Source: Arthrobacter ruber (GTDB taxonomy: Bacteria; Actinomycetota; Actinomycetes; Actinomycetales; Micrococcaceae). From it: a DNA stretch of 64,000 bases. Positions 1 to 8,526 of the stretch are shown piece by piece. Where the stretch lies: positions 62,001 to 126,000 of the forward strand of contig NZ_PPTH01000018.1 of the NCBI RefSeq assembly GCF_002954225.1. The letters run 5' to 3'. Under the pieces are notes generated by a model. The model saw nothing but the letters and a program-made list of their open reading frames with translations, was not told the DNA's origin and did not search any database. Numbering within the stretch: position 1 is the stretch's first letter; each line of letters begins with the position of its first letter. The position numbers were made by a program, and so were the translations under genes.

Positions 1-173
1 ATCCCGAGTTTTCCCGCAGGCGCAGGTCTCCCTCCGCAGCCCGCATGCAGTTGCAAGCCCGCGATCGGCTTCCACTGGACGCCTCAGCGTCCGCCGATTC
101 GCTCCGCCCTTCGATGGATTCCACCGGGGGCGTCGAGCCTCAGCGGCCGCGGGGCCTGAATGAACGGTAGAAC
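1..173. other. upstream region, no gene seen
   Basis: GC-rich leader in front of the DEAD-box helicase gene. I see no gene, no clear -10/-35 pair and no strong ribosome binding site before the GTG at 174. Confidence 0.4.
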
Positions 174-1901
174 GTGCACGACATCAACTCAGGCAACACC
201 CCGGTGACGGATGCCCACCACCTCGTCGCCGACGATTCGGTCGACGCCATCGACGTCGAGGAGACGCTGGTCACCACCGACGAGCCGCACGCGGCCGTCG
301 CCGAGACCTTCGCGGACTTCAACGTCCGCCCCGACATCGTCGAGTCCCTCGCCGACGCCGGCATCCTCCACCCCTTCCCCATCCAGGCGATGACACTCTC
401 GATCGCGCTCGGCGGGCACGACATCATCGGCCAGGCGAAGACCGGTACGGGGAAGACCCTCGGCTTCGGCATCCCGGCCATCCAGCGTGTCGTCGGTCCC
501 GACGACGCCGGCTACGAGCAGCTCCCGGTCCCCGGCGCCCCGCAGGCCCTCGTCGTCGTCCCGACGCGCGAGCTCGCCGTCCAGGTGGCCAACGACCTCA
601 CGACGGCGGCGAAGAAGCGCAACGCGCGGATCGTCACCATCTACGGCGGTCGCGCCTACGAGCCCCAGATCGAGGCCATCAAGAAGGGCGTCGAGATCGT
701 GGTCGGCACGCCCGGGCGCCTGATCGACCTGTACCGGCAGAAGCTGCTGGTACTCAAGAACGTCAAGATCGTGGTGCTGGACGAGGCCGACGAGATGCTG
801 GACCTCGGCTTCCTGCCCGACGTCGAGACGCTGATCGCCGCGACGCCGCCGGTGCGCCAGACGCTCCTGTTCTCCGCGACCATGCCCGGCCCCGTCATCG
901 CGATGGCACGCCGCTACATGACGCAGCCCACGCACATCCGTGCCGCGGATCCCGAGGACGAGGGCATCACCAAGAAGGACATCCGCCAGGTCATCTACCG
1001 CGCGCACAACCTGGACAAGGCCGAGGTGGTGGCCCGCATCCTGCAGTCCCGCAACCGCGGCCGCGCCATCATCTTCTGCAAGACCAAGCGCACCGCCGCG
1101 AAGCTGTCCGAGGAACTGATCGACCGCGGCTTCGCGGCCGGCGCCATCCACGGCGACCTCGGCCAGGGCGCCCGCGAGCAGGCGCTGCGGGCCTTCCGCG
1201 GCGACAAGATCGACGTCCTCGTCGCCACGGAGGTCGCCGCGCGCGGCATCGACGTCGAGGACATCACCCACGTCATCAACTACCAGTGCCCCGAGGACGA
1301 GAAGGCCTACCTGCACCGCGTGGGCCGCACGGGCCGTGCCGGCAAGAAGGGCACCGCGGTCACGTTCGTGGACTGGGACGACGTCCCCCGCTGGGGCCTG
1401 ATCAACAAGGCGCTCGGACTCGACACGCCCGAGCCCGTGGAGACCTACTCCTCGTCGCCGCACCTCTACACGGACCTCGACATCCCCGAGGGCACCAAGG
1501 GACGCCTGCCCCGCAAGGACCGCAAGCTCGCCGGCATCCAGGCCGAGGTGCTCGAGGACCTCGGCGAGACCGGCAAGCGCGGCGGCAGCCCACGCCAGGA
1601 GGGCGCCGGGAACGACGGCGGTCGCGGTCGCGGACGCGGCGTCCAGCGCCGGGAGGGCGACTCCTCCGGCGAGGGCTCGCGGGGTGCTCGTGGCCGTGGC
1701 CGCGGGGGCAACCGTCCGGCCGACGCGTCCGCCGACGCCCAGGCCCCGGCCGTCGCCGCCGGTGACGCGCCCGAGGGCGGACGCCGTCGTCGTCCCGCCG
1801 GTGAGGGCGAGGCACCCGCGGGCGACCGCCAGCGCCGCAGCCGGACCCGCCGCCGCAACGGCGAGGTCGTCGCGAAGCCTGCCGGCGGCGCGGAGGACTG
1901 A
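174..1901 (+). CDS. deaD: DEAD-box ATP-dependent RNA helicase
   Basis: Superfamily 2 RNA helicase, expected to remodel RNA duplexes in ribosome assembly or mRNA turnover in the cytoplasm. A ~50-residue acidic N-terminus is followed by the Q motif (FPIQ), Walker A (AKTGTGKT, near residue 87), PTREL, the DEAD box (VLDEADEML, near 202), SAT, and helicase C motifs ending in HRVGRTGRAG (near 380). Residues ~460-575 form an Arg/Gly-rich, basic, low-complexity tail typical of RNA-binding extensions in actinobacterial DEAD helicases; no DbpA domain is visible. The GTG start at 174 has a weak RBS, so the exact N-terminus is uncertain. It matches the position of deaD (Rv1253) in the mycobacterial block. 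The methyltransferase gene begins 6 nt downstream. Confidence 0.93.
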   Translation: MHDINSGNTPVTDAHHLVADDSVDAIDVEETLVTTDEPHAAVAETFADFNVRPDIVESLADAGILHPFPIQAMTLSIALGGHDIIGQAKTGTGKTLGFGIPAIQRVVGPDDAGYEQLPVPGAPQALVVVPTRELAVQVANDLTTAAKKRNARIVTIYGGRAYEPQIEAIKKGVEIVVGTPGRLIDLYRQKLLVLKNVKIVVLDEADEMLDLGFLPDVETLIAATPPVRQTLLFSATMPGPVIAMARRYMTQPTHIRAADPEDEGITKKDIRQVIYRAHNLDKAEVVARILQSRNRGRAIIFCKTKRTAAKLSEELIDRGFAAGAIHGDLGQGAREQALRAFRGDKIDVLVATEVAARGIDVEDITHVINYQCPEDEKAYLHRVGRTGRAGKKGTAVTFVDWDDVPRWGLINKALGLDTPEPVETYSSSPHLYTDLDIPEGTKGRLPRKDRKLAGIQAEVLEDLGETGKRGGSPRQEGAGNDGGRGRGRGVQRREGDSSGEGSRGARGRGRGGNRPADASADAQAPAVAAGDAPEGGRRRRPAGEGEAPAGDRQRRSRTRRRNGEVVAKPAGGAED

Positions 1902-1907
1902 CCCCCG

Positions 1908-2777
1908 GTGACGGAGCTCCCTGCGCCGTCCGTGCCTCCCTCGTGGAGCGCGGACGGCGCCAACCTCGTGGTGCACGCGGACAACGCGGAGTACCTCGCC
2001 ACGCTGCCGGACGCGGCCTTCACGATGATCTACGTGGACCCGCCCTTCAACACGGGCAGGGTGCAGCGCCGCCAGCAGACCACGATGGTGCGGGCGGTGG
2101 AGGGCGCCGGGGACCGCGTGGGCTTCAAGGGTCTGTCCTACTCGACCGTCAAAGGCATGCTCGCGAGCTACGACGACGCCTTCGAGGACTACTGGGACTT
2201 CCTCGCGCCGAGACTCGCCGAGGCGTGGCGGCTCCTGGCCGACGACGGCACGCTCTACCTGCACCTCGACTACCGCGAGGTGCACTACGCGAAAGTCATG
2301 CTGGATGCCCTGTTCGGGCGCGACTGCTTCCTGAACGAGATCATCTGGGCGTACGACTACGGTGCGCGGGCCAAGCGCAAATGGCCTGCCAAGCACGACA
2401 ACATCCTCGTGTACGTCAAGAACCCGTCCGGCTACTTCTTCAGCAGCGACGAGGTGGACCGGGAACCGTACATGGCGCCGGGCCTGGTCACGGCGGAGAA
2501 GGCGGCCCTCGGCAAGCTCCCCACCGACGTGTGGTGGCATACCATCGTGTCCCCGACCGGCCGGGAGAAGACCGGCTACCCCACCCAGAAACCCGAGGGC
2601 CTGCTGCGGCGCGCCGTCGCGGCGAGCAGCCGCGAGGGCGACTGGGTGCTGGATTTCTTCGCCGGCTCGGGGACCCTGGGCGCCGTGGCGGGGAAGCTCG
2701 GCCGCCGCTTCGTCTGCGTGGACAGCAACCCGCAGGCCGTCGAGGTCATGCGCACGCGCCTGTCGCCCTGGACCTGA
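1908..2777 (+). CDS. site-specific DNA methyltransferase (orphan)
   Basis: SAM-dependent DNA amino-methyltransferase (N6-adenine or N4-cytosine type). The catalytic motif DPPFNTG lies at residues 44-50 and the SAM-binding FAGSGT at ~251-256, i.e. motif IV precedes motif I, the beta-class order. DPPF rather than SPP favours adenine. The GTG start is 6 nt after the helicase stop, so the two are probably co-transcribed. No restriction endonuclease or specificity subunit is adjacent, so it looks like a solitary methyltransferase with a regulatory or housekeeping role. Recognition sequence unknown. Confidence 0.88.
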   Translation: MTELPAPSVPPSWSADGANLVVHADNAEYLATLPDAAFTMIYVDPPFNTGRVQRRQQTTMVRAVEGAGDRVGFKGLSYSTVKGMLASYDDAFEDYWDFLAPRLAEAWRLLADDGTLYLHLDYREVHYAKVMLDALFGRDCFLNEIIWAYDYGARAKRKWPAKHDNILVYVKNPSGYFFSSDEVDREPYMAPGLVTAEKAALGKLPTDVWWHTIVSPTGREKTGYPTQKPEGLLRRAVAASSREGDWVLDFFAGSGTLGAVAGKLGRRFVCVDSNPQAVEVMRTRLSPWT

Positions 2778-2794
2778 CGCCCGACGGCGCCCGC

Positions 2795-3637
2795 CTAGCT
2801 GACCGCCGTACCCGTCCCGAGGCCCGTGATGGCCTCGAGGGTCTCCCTCGCGGTGACGTTCTCGCCGAGCAGGTTCGGCTTCCCGCTGCCGTGGTAGTCG
2901 CTCGATCCGGTGACGAGCAGCCCCCGGTCCCGCGCGATCCTCCGCAGTTCCACACGCGCCTCCTCGGGGTTGTCCCGGTGCTCCACCTCCAGACCCAGCA
3001 GGCCCGCATCGATCATCTCGTGGATCACGGCGCCTCCGACCACCGCTCCGCGGTTGAACGCCGACGGGTGGGCGAACACCGGGACGCCGCCGGCGTCCCG
3101 GATGAGGGCGACGGCTGCGGCGGGGTGCGGTGCGTAGTGGCTGACCCAGTAGGGCGATCGCGCCGTCAGGATGCGGTCGAAGGCCTCCGAGCGCGTCTTC
3201 ACGATCCCGAGGGCGATCAGCGCGTCGGCGATGTGCGGGCGTCCCACGGTGGCGCCCTCGGTCACGTGCCGGAGCACCAGGTCCCACGTGATGGGGAAGT
3301 CGCCGGCCATCAGCTCGACCATGCGCCGTGCCCGCGTCAGCCGCGCCTCCCGCGACTTCTCGATCTCCTCACGCAGCCCGGCGTGCAGCGGGTCGTGCAG
3401 GTAGGACAGCACGTGCACGCTGATGCCGGTGTCCGTGCGGCAGGAGACCTCCATGCCCGGGACGAAGCTGATGCCGAGCCCCTCCGCGGCGGCCCTGGCC
3501 CTGTCCCAGCCGGCCGTGGAGTCGTGATCGGTCAGCGCGACGGCGTCGAGGCCGGCGGCGGCCGCGGAGGCGATGAGGACGTCGGGGTCCTCGGTGCCGT
3601 CCGAGACGTTCGAGTGCGTGTGCAGGTCGATTCTCAC
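2795..3637 (-). CDS. PHP-domain phosphoesterase (TrpH/YciV, RNase AM-like)
   Basis: Metal-dependent phosphoesterase of the PHP superfamily. The family includes 3',5'-nucleoside bisphosphate phosphatases and 5'-3' RNases. Metal-ligand motifs are all visible: HTHSNVSDG at residues 6-14, TDHD near 37, GMEVS near 61, FAHP near 180 and SSDYHGSG near 245. Length (280 aa) is normal. The start is GTG at 3637, preceded by a TAGATT -10 box six bases upstream, so the mRNA is probably leaderless. It is convergent with the methyltransferase gene and divergent from aminopeptidase P. Substrate is not deducible from sequence. Confidence 0.88.
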   Translation of the reverse strand: MRIDLHTHSNVSDGTEDPDVLIASAAAAGLDAVALTDHDSTAGWDRARAAAEGLGISFVPGMEVSCRTDTGISVHVLSYLHDPLHAGLREEIEKSREARLTRARRMVELMAGDFPITWDLVLRHVTEGATVGRPHIADALIALGIVKTRSEAFDRILTARSPYWVSHYAPHPAAAVALIRDAGGVPVFAHPSAFNRGAVVGGAVIHEMIDAGLLGLEVEHRDNPEEARVELRRIARDRGLLVTGSSDYHGSGKPNLLGENVTARETLEAITGLGTGTAVS

Positions 3638-3643
3638 CGAACC

Positions 3644-3649
3644 AATCTA
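3644..3649 (-). promoter_or_regulatory. -10 box, leaderless promoter of PHP gene
   Basis: TAGATT on the minus strand, followed by six bases and the GTG start; no Shine-Dalgarno is present. Confidence 0.5.
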
Positions 3650-3906
3650 CGCGCCGCCGGCGTGGGGCCCGGCCACGGTAGGCACGCCGGACGATCCGGG
3701 ACCGCGTGCGCCGAGCCTGCTAGGGGCGGCGTCGTCCCGCCACCGGGAGGAGCAGGCCGCGCGCGTGCCCGTCGGCGCTGCGGCGGTGCGTGTCCGCCGC
3801 CCCGGCCGGCGGGTCGGCGTGCTCCACGACGCGCAGCCTGCCGGCGTGGACGAGGCGCACGGGGCCGGACTTCCCGGACCCGCGGCGGGAGTGGGACGAT
3901 GGCGGT

Positions 3907-5487
3907 GTGAGCACCGACGACACATTCCCCGCATCCGCCATCCCCACCGACGCACCGGAGGGCCAACCGCTGTCCGACCGCAACGAGAACCGCTCCCAGC
4001 GGCCCGACTCCGACGCCTTCAAGGCGTTCATGGCCGGCAGCTGGGCGCCGGCATCGGAGGACCTCCCGCCCGTGGCCCCCGTCGCCGAGCACGCAGCCCG
4101 CCGCCGTCGTGCCGTCTCCGACCGGTTCCCCGGCGAGCGCCTCGTGATCCCCGCCGGCCCGTTCAAGGTCCGCTCCAACGACACCGACTACCGGTACCGC
4201 CCGCACTCCGGGTTCGCGCACCTGACCGGACTCGGACTGGACCACGAGCCGGACGCCGTGCTGGTCCTCGAACCCGCCGAGCCGGGAGAGGGCGACGACG
4301 GCGGGAACCACACCGCCACGCTGTACTTCCGTGAACTCGCGGGCCGCGACAGCGCCGAGTTCTACGCCAACGCCCGCTACGGTGAGTTCTGGATCGGGCA
4401 GCGCCTGTCCATGGCGCAGATCAACGCCCAGCTGGACCTCGAGACGGCCGACCTCGCCGAGCTCGAGCTCGCCATCACGAAGGACGCGGGCGTGCCCGAG
4501 ATCGGCGGGATGAGCATCCGACTGCTCCGCGAGGTGGACCTGAACGCCGACGCCCTCGTGGACACCTCACGCATCAACACCGGCGTGGACCTCGAGAAGG
4601 CCGACGCCCTCGACGCGATCCTCGCCGAGGCGCTCTCCGAGCTCAGGCTCCTCAAGGACTCCTGGGAGGTCGAGCAGATGGAGGCGGCCGTGGCCGCGAC
4701 CGTCGAGGGCTTCCACGACGTGGTCCGCGCGCTCCCCCGCGCCCTCACCCATCCTCGCGGCGAACGTGTGGTCGAGGGTGCATTCTTCGCCCGGGCGCGC
4801 GAGGAGGGCAACGATCTCGGGTACGACACCATCGCCGCGTCGGGCAACAACGCCACCACGCTGCACTGGATCCGCAATACCGGCCAGGTGAGGGCCGGGG
4901 ACCTGCTCCTGCTCGACGCCGGCGTCGAGGCCGAGAGCCTCTACACCGCGGACATCACCAGGACCCTCCCCGTCACCGGGCAGTACACGGACATCCAGCG
5001 CAAGGTGTACCAGGCGGTGCTCGACGCCGCCGACGCCGGCTTCGCCGCCGCACAGCCCGGCCGGAAGTTCCGCGAGGTGCACCAGGCCGCCGTCACTGTC
5101 CTCGCCGAGAACCTCGACGCCTGGGGGCTGCTGCCCGTCCCGCTCGAGGAGGCGCTCTCCCCCGAGGGCCAGCACCACCGCCGTTGGATGCCGCACGGCA
5201 CGAGCCACCACCTGGGGATGGACGTCCACGACTGCGCGCAGGCCAAGCGCGAGCTGTACCTGGACGGGGTCCTCACCGAGGGGATGGTGTTCACCATCGA
5301 GCCGGGCCTCTACTTCAAGGCCGAGGACCTCGCGGTCCCCGAGGAGTACCGGGGCATCGGCGTGCGTATCGAGGACGACATCCTCATGACGGCCGACGGT
5401 CCGGTCAACCTCAGCGCCGCCCTCCCCCGCAACCCCGACGACGTCGAGGACTGGATGGCGGGCATCTGGGGCAGCACCGGGGAGTAG
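3907..5487 (+). CDS. pepP: Xaa-Pro aminopeptidase (aminopeptidase P family, M24B)
   Basis: Dinuclear-metal peptidase releasing N-terminal residues before proline; cytoplasmic peptide turnover. Residues ~45-210 match the aminopeptidase P N-terminal domain, followed by a pita-bread M24 catalytic domain with LLLDAGVEAESLYTADITRT (the two Asp ligands), the HGTSHHLG His motif, and the Glu ligands in FTIEPG and GIGVRIEDD. A longer reading frame opens at 3790, but its first 39 codons do not resemble the family. GTG at 3907 gives 526 aa and follows a GACGAT -10-like hexamer by six bases. The gene ends at a 40-nt perfect palindrome. Confidence 0.93.
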   Translation: MSTDDTFPASAIPTDAPEGQPLSDRNENRSQRPDSDAFKAFMAGSWAPASEDLPPVAPVAEHAARRRRAVSDRFPGERLVIPAGPFKVRSNDTDYRYRPHSGFAHLTGLGLDHEPDAVLVLEPAEPGEGDDGGNHTATLYFRELAGRDSAEFYANARYGEFWIGQRLSMAQINAQLDLETADLAELELAITKDAGVPEIGGMSIRLLREVDLNADALVDTSRINTGVDLEKADALDAILAEALSELRLLKDSWEVEQMEAAVAATVEGFHDVVRALPRALTHPRGERVVEGAFFARAREEGNDLGYDTIAASGNNATTLHWIRNTGQVRAGDLLLLDAGVEAESLYTADITRTLPVTGQYTDIQRKVYQAVLDAADAGFAAAQPGRKFREVHQAAVTVLAENLDAWGLLPVPLEEALSPEGQHHRRWMPHGTSHHLGMDVHDCAQAKRELYLDGVLTEGMVFTIEPGLYFKAEDLAVPEEYRGIGVRIEDDILMTADGPVNLSAALPRNPDDVEDWMAGIWGSTGE

Positions 5488-5518
5488 CCCTCCCGGACGG
5501 CCCGCGACGGGTCGGGAC

Positions 5519-5558
5519 ATGACGGAGGCCGGGACCCGCGGGTCCCGGCCTCCGTCAT
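5519..5558. terminator. bidirectional hairpin terminator
   Basis: A 40-nt perfect palindrome lies between the convergent aminopeptidase P gene and the general stress protein gene. There is no T-tract, as is common in actinobacteria. Confidence 0.7.
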
Positions 5559-5598
5559 GCCGCGGGCGTGCTCCGCCGTGGCCCGGCGGCAGGAGCCG

Positions 5599-6525
5599 CT
5601 ACCGCGTCCCGCCGGCAGCGGACGATCCGTGGCTGCCGGGGCGCTCGTCGTCCCCGGGGCGCTCGGCGCCCGGCGTCGCGTCCTGGCCGGGCCCTCCAGG
5701 AGCCCCGGTCGCTCCCGCCGGCGTGGCCCCGGTCCCATCAGGCGCCGCGGTCACGGCGGGCTGGTCGTCGACGCGCACGCCGTACTGGGGCCTGCCGTCG
5801 GGGAGGTCGGGGAACTGTCCCCGGCGGGGTCCGGTGGTGCCGGGACCCGCGGTCCCGCCCTCCCCGCCCTCGGGCTGGGGCTGGATCGGCTGGCCCGCGT
5901 AGGGGTCGTTCCATCCGGCAGGACGCTCGGGTGCCGGCTGCTGCGGCGCCTGCCCCTGCCCCGGTGCCTGCCCCGGCGTCTGGCCCCAGCCCGTGGGCGC
6001 GCCGCCCGGATGCTGCGCCTGCCCGTTCATGGGCAGCTGCTGCAGGAGGCGTCGGGCTTCACCGGCCAGGCTCGGCTCCACGATGACGTCGTAGCTGGTC
6101 GCGATGACCTGGCTCGTGGACGTGAAATCGCGCCGGCCCCGCTGGAACGTGTAGGTCAGGACTCCGAAGAGCAGCCAGAAGATGGCACCCAGGGCGATCG
6201 AGGAGACGATGGTGATCGTGGATTCGCTGTCGCCGAACAGGCTCAGGATCAGGCCGACGAAGAGCCCGAACCAGGCTCCGGTGGCGGCGCTGCCCAGCGC
6301 CACCCGCGGGTAGCTCAACCGTCCCGTGACGCGCTCCACGGTCTTCAGGTCGTTGCCGATGATGGCGACCCGCTGGACGGCGAACTTGTTGTCCGCGAGG
6401 TAGTCGACGGCTTTCTGGGCGTCCAGGTAGCTGGTGTAGCGGCCGATGGTCTCGCCCGTGGGCAGGACCCGGCCCGAATCGCGGGAGGCTGTTGTTCCAA
6501 GAGGTGGTGTCGACATGGTGTCCAT
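5599..6525 (-). CDS. general stress protein 17M-like membrane protein
   Basis: 308 aa. Residues ~25-70 resemble the general stress protein 17M/YflT-type domain (TGETIGRYTSYLDAQKAVDYL, then VAIIGNDLKTVERVTG). Two hydrophobic helices follow (around 80-100 and 107-127), then a short domain ending DVIVEPSLAGEARRLL. The last ~130 residues are a Pro/Gly/Gln-rich, probably disordered, cytoplasmic tail. An ATG at 6516 is an equally good start. Function unknown beyond stress-associated family membership. It is divergent from the MgtE-like gene. Confidence 0.75.
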   Translation of the reverse strand: MDTMSTPPLGTTASRDSGRVLPTGETIGRYTSYLDAQKAVDYLADNKFAVQRVAIIGNDLKTVERVTGRLSYPRVALGSAATGAWFGLFVGLILSLFGDSESTITIVSSIALGAIFWLLFGVLTYTFQRGRRDFTSTSQVIATSYDVIVEPSLAGEARRLLQQLPMNGQAQHPGGAPTGWGQTPGQAPGQGQAPQQPAPERPAGWNDPYAGQPIQPQPEGGEGGTAGPGTTGPRRGQFPDLPDGRPQYGVRVDDQPAVTAAPDGTGATPAGATGAPGGPGQDATPGAERPGDDERPGSHGSSAAGGTR

Positions 6526-6638
6526 TCTTGCCTAACCCCCGCGAGCGCGGGAGATCGGGTGCGGGGAGCCGTCGATCCGCCGGCCGCACGCCTCCCCTCC
6601 TCCGGACGGCCGATGCCGCCCGAGCCCTCCGCGCCCGA

Positions 6639-6644
6639 TAGCCT
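6639..6644 (+). promoter_or_regulatory. -10 box, leaderless promoter of MgtE-like gene
   Basis: TAGCCT followed by six bases and the GTG start at 6651; no Shine-Dalgarno. Confidence 0.5.
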
Positions 6645-6650
6645 AGGACT

Positions 6651-7934
6651 GTGACTACCAACCCCACCCGCGTCTTCGTCGCCCGACTGCTGGGCCTGGA
6701 CGTCTTCGACCCGCTCGGCGATCGCCTGGGCCGCCTGCGGGACGCCGTCGTGCTCGACCGCGGCCCCGCGAAGGCGCCGCAGGTCGTGGGTCTGGTGGTC
6801 GAGGTGCCCGGCAAGAAGCGCGTCTTCGTCCCGATGACGCGCATCACGTCGATGGACCCGTCGCAGATCATCTGCACGGGCCTGGTCAACCTCCGCCGCT
6901 TCGAGCAGCGCGGTGCCGAGATGCTCGTCGTGGCCGAACTCTTCGACCGCCGGCTCACGCTGCGTGACGGCAGCGGGAGCGCCGTCGTCGAGGACATCGC
7001 CATGGAACGCAACCGCGCCGGCGACTGGCACGTCTCCCAGCTGTTCGTGCGCCGCGGTGGCGCGGTATCGCCCCTGCGCGGACTGCGCCGGGGAGGCGAG
7101 CGGCTCATCATCGACTGGCTCGACGCCTTGCACGGTGGCACGGACGAGCCGCAGGGCGCCACGCAGTTCGTCGCCCAGCACGACGACCTGAAGGCGGCGG
7201 ACTTCGCGGACGCGATGCACGAGATGAACGACAAGCGGCGCCTCGAGGTGGCGGGCGAGCTCCAGGACGACCGCCTCGCGGACATCCTCCAGGAACTGCC
7301 CGACGACGACCAGGTGCAGATCCTCACGTCCCTCTCGCTCGAGCGCGCGGCCGACGTGCTCGAGGAGATGGACCCCGACGACGCTGCCGACCTCCTCAAC
7401 GAACTGCCCGAGGCGCAGAAGGAGGAGCTCCTCCAGCTCATGGAGCCCGACGACGCCGAGGACGTACGCCGCCTGCTCGAGTACGAGGAGGGCACGGCCG
7501 GTTCCCTCATGACCACCGTGCCGGTGATCCTCCCGCCGGAGGCGACCGTCGCGGAGGCGCTCGCCCATGTGCGGCGCGAGGAGCTGACGCCCGCGCTCGC
7601 GTCGTCGATCTTCGTGTGCCGGCCACCCCTCGAGACGCCCACAGGGCGCTACCTCGGCGTGGTGCACATCCAGCAGCTCCTGCGGTATCCGCCACCGGAG
7701 CCGCTCGGCAACATCATCGACGCGGACCTCGAGGCGATCGGCGACCAGGCGGCCGTGAGCGAGGTCTCGAGGATCCTCGCGACCTACAACCTGAACTCCG
7801 TACCCGTCGTCAACACCGAAGGACGCCTCGTGGGCGCCGTGACCGTCGACGACGTGCTGGACCATCTGCTGCCCGACGACTGGCGGGCACAGGACGACAC
7901 GACCGTACCGAAACGAGGTGATCGCCGTGGCTGA
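6651..7934 (+). CDS. PRC-barrel/MgtE_N/CBS domain protein (no transporter domain)
   Basis: 427-aa soluble protein. Residues ~1-150 are beta-rich and PRC-barrel-like. Residues ~175-280 are the MgtE N-terminal helical repeat domain with DD-D/E-L repeats (PDDDQVQIL, MDPDDAADLL, MEPDDAEDV). A CBS pair occupies ~290-410 (MTTVPVILPPEATVAEAL; LNSVPVVNTEGRLVGAVTVDDV). The transmembrane channel domain of true MgtE is absent, so it is not itself a Mg2+ channel; it could be a Mg2+/nucleotide-sensing regulatory subunit. It overlaps the DUF1003 membrane-protein gene by 8 nt, an arrangement I recall as Rv1232c-Rv1231c. Confidence 0.85.
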   Translation: MTTNPTRVFVARLLGLDVFDPLGDRLGRLRDAVVLDRGPAKAPQVVGLVVEVPGKKRVFVPMTRITSMDPSQIICTGLVNLRRFEQRGAEMLVVAELFDRRLTLRDGSGSAVVEDIAMERNRAGDWHVSQLFVRRGGAVSPLRGLRRGGERLIIDWLDALHGGTDEPQGATQFVAQHDDLKAADFADAMHEMNDKRRLEVAGELQDDRLADILQELPDDDQVQILTSLSLERAADVLEEMDPDDAADLLNELPEAQKEELLQLMEPDDAEDVRRLLEYEEGTAGSLMTTVPVILPPEATVAEALAHVRREELTPALASSIFVCRPPLETPTGRYLGVVHIQQLLRYPPPEPLGNIIDADLEAIGDQAAVSEVSRILATYNLNSVPVVNTEGRLVGAVTVDDVLDHLLPDDWRAQDDTTVPKRGDRRG

Positions 7935-8526
7935 GAGGACGAGATCCACTTCGCGTGGGCTGGACACCCCCCGCGAGGCGCGCAAGCGCATCCTTCCGCG
8001 CCTGCGACCGAACCCGGACCGCTTCGGCAGCGGCACGGAGAACATCGCCCGTTTCATGGGCACACCGCAGTTCCTCTTCTACATGACGGTCTTCGTCGTG
8101 GTCTGGCTGACGTGGAACACCATCGCTCCGGAGAACGCGCGCTTCGACAGCGCGGCACTCGGGTTCACGGCACTGACCCTGATGCTCTCCCTGCAGGCCT
8201 CCTACGCCGCACCCCTGCTGCTGCTCGCGCAGAACCGCCAGGACGACCGCGACCGCGTCTCCATGCGTGAGGACCGCCAGCGCGCCGAACGGAACCTCTC
8301 CGACACCGAGTACCTGACGCGGGAGATCGCGGACCTGCGCATCGCCCTGCGTGAGGTGGCGACACGCGACTACGTGCGGTCCGAGCTGCGCTCCATCCTC
8401 GAGGAGCTGCTCGAAACGACCGATGGCCAGGAGCTGACCCTGCAGAAACGGAAGCCTCGCAAGCCGTCGGACAACACGGTGACGCTGCCGAAGGTGCAGC
8501 CCGCCGGGAGGAAACCCTCCCGGTGA
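7927..8526 (+). CDS. DUF1003 family membrane protein
   Basis: 199 aa. Conserved DUF1003 signature: an N-terminal GTENIARFMGTPQFL segment, a first transmembrane helix ending VVWLTWN, and a second helix (~75-97) followed by LLLAQNRQDDRDR and a coiled-coil cytoplasmic tail. GTG at 7927 is preferred over GTG at 7918 because GAGGTG lies 7 bases before it. It overlaps the preceding MgtE-like gene and the following mrp gene (GTGA overlap), so all three are probably translationally coupled. Molecular function unknown; partnership with the CBS protein is inferred from overlap and conserved adjacency. Confidence 0.85.
   Translation: MAERTRSTSRGLDTPREARKRILPRLRPNPDRFGSGTENIARFMGTPQFLFYMTVFVVVWLTWNTIAPENARFDSAALGFTALTLMLSLQASYAAPLLLLAQNRQDDRDRVSMREDRQRAERNLSDTEYLTREIADLRIALREVATRDYVRSELRSILEELLETTDGQELTLQKRKPRKPSDNTVTLPKVQPAGRKPSR

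Noticed and set aside
189..3287. A very long minus-strand open frame (1032 codons) across the helicase and methyltransferase genes
   Set aside because: It is the antisense shadow of two well-supported genes in high-GC sequence; its product is Arg/Gly/His-rich and matches nothing.
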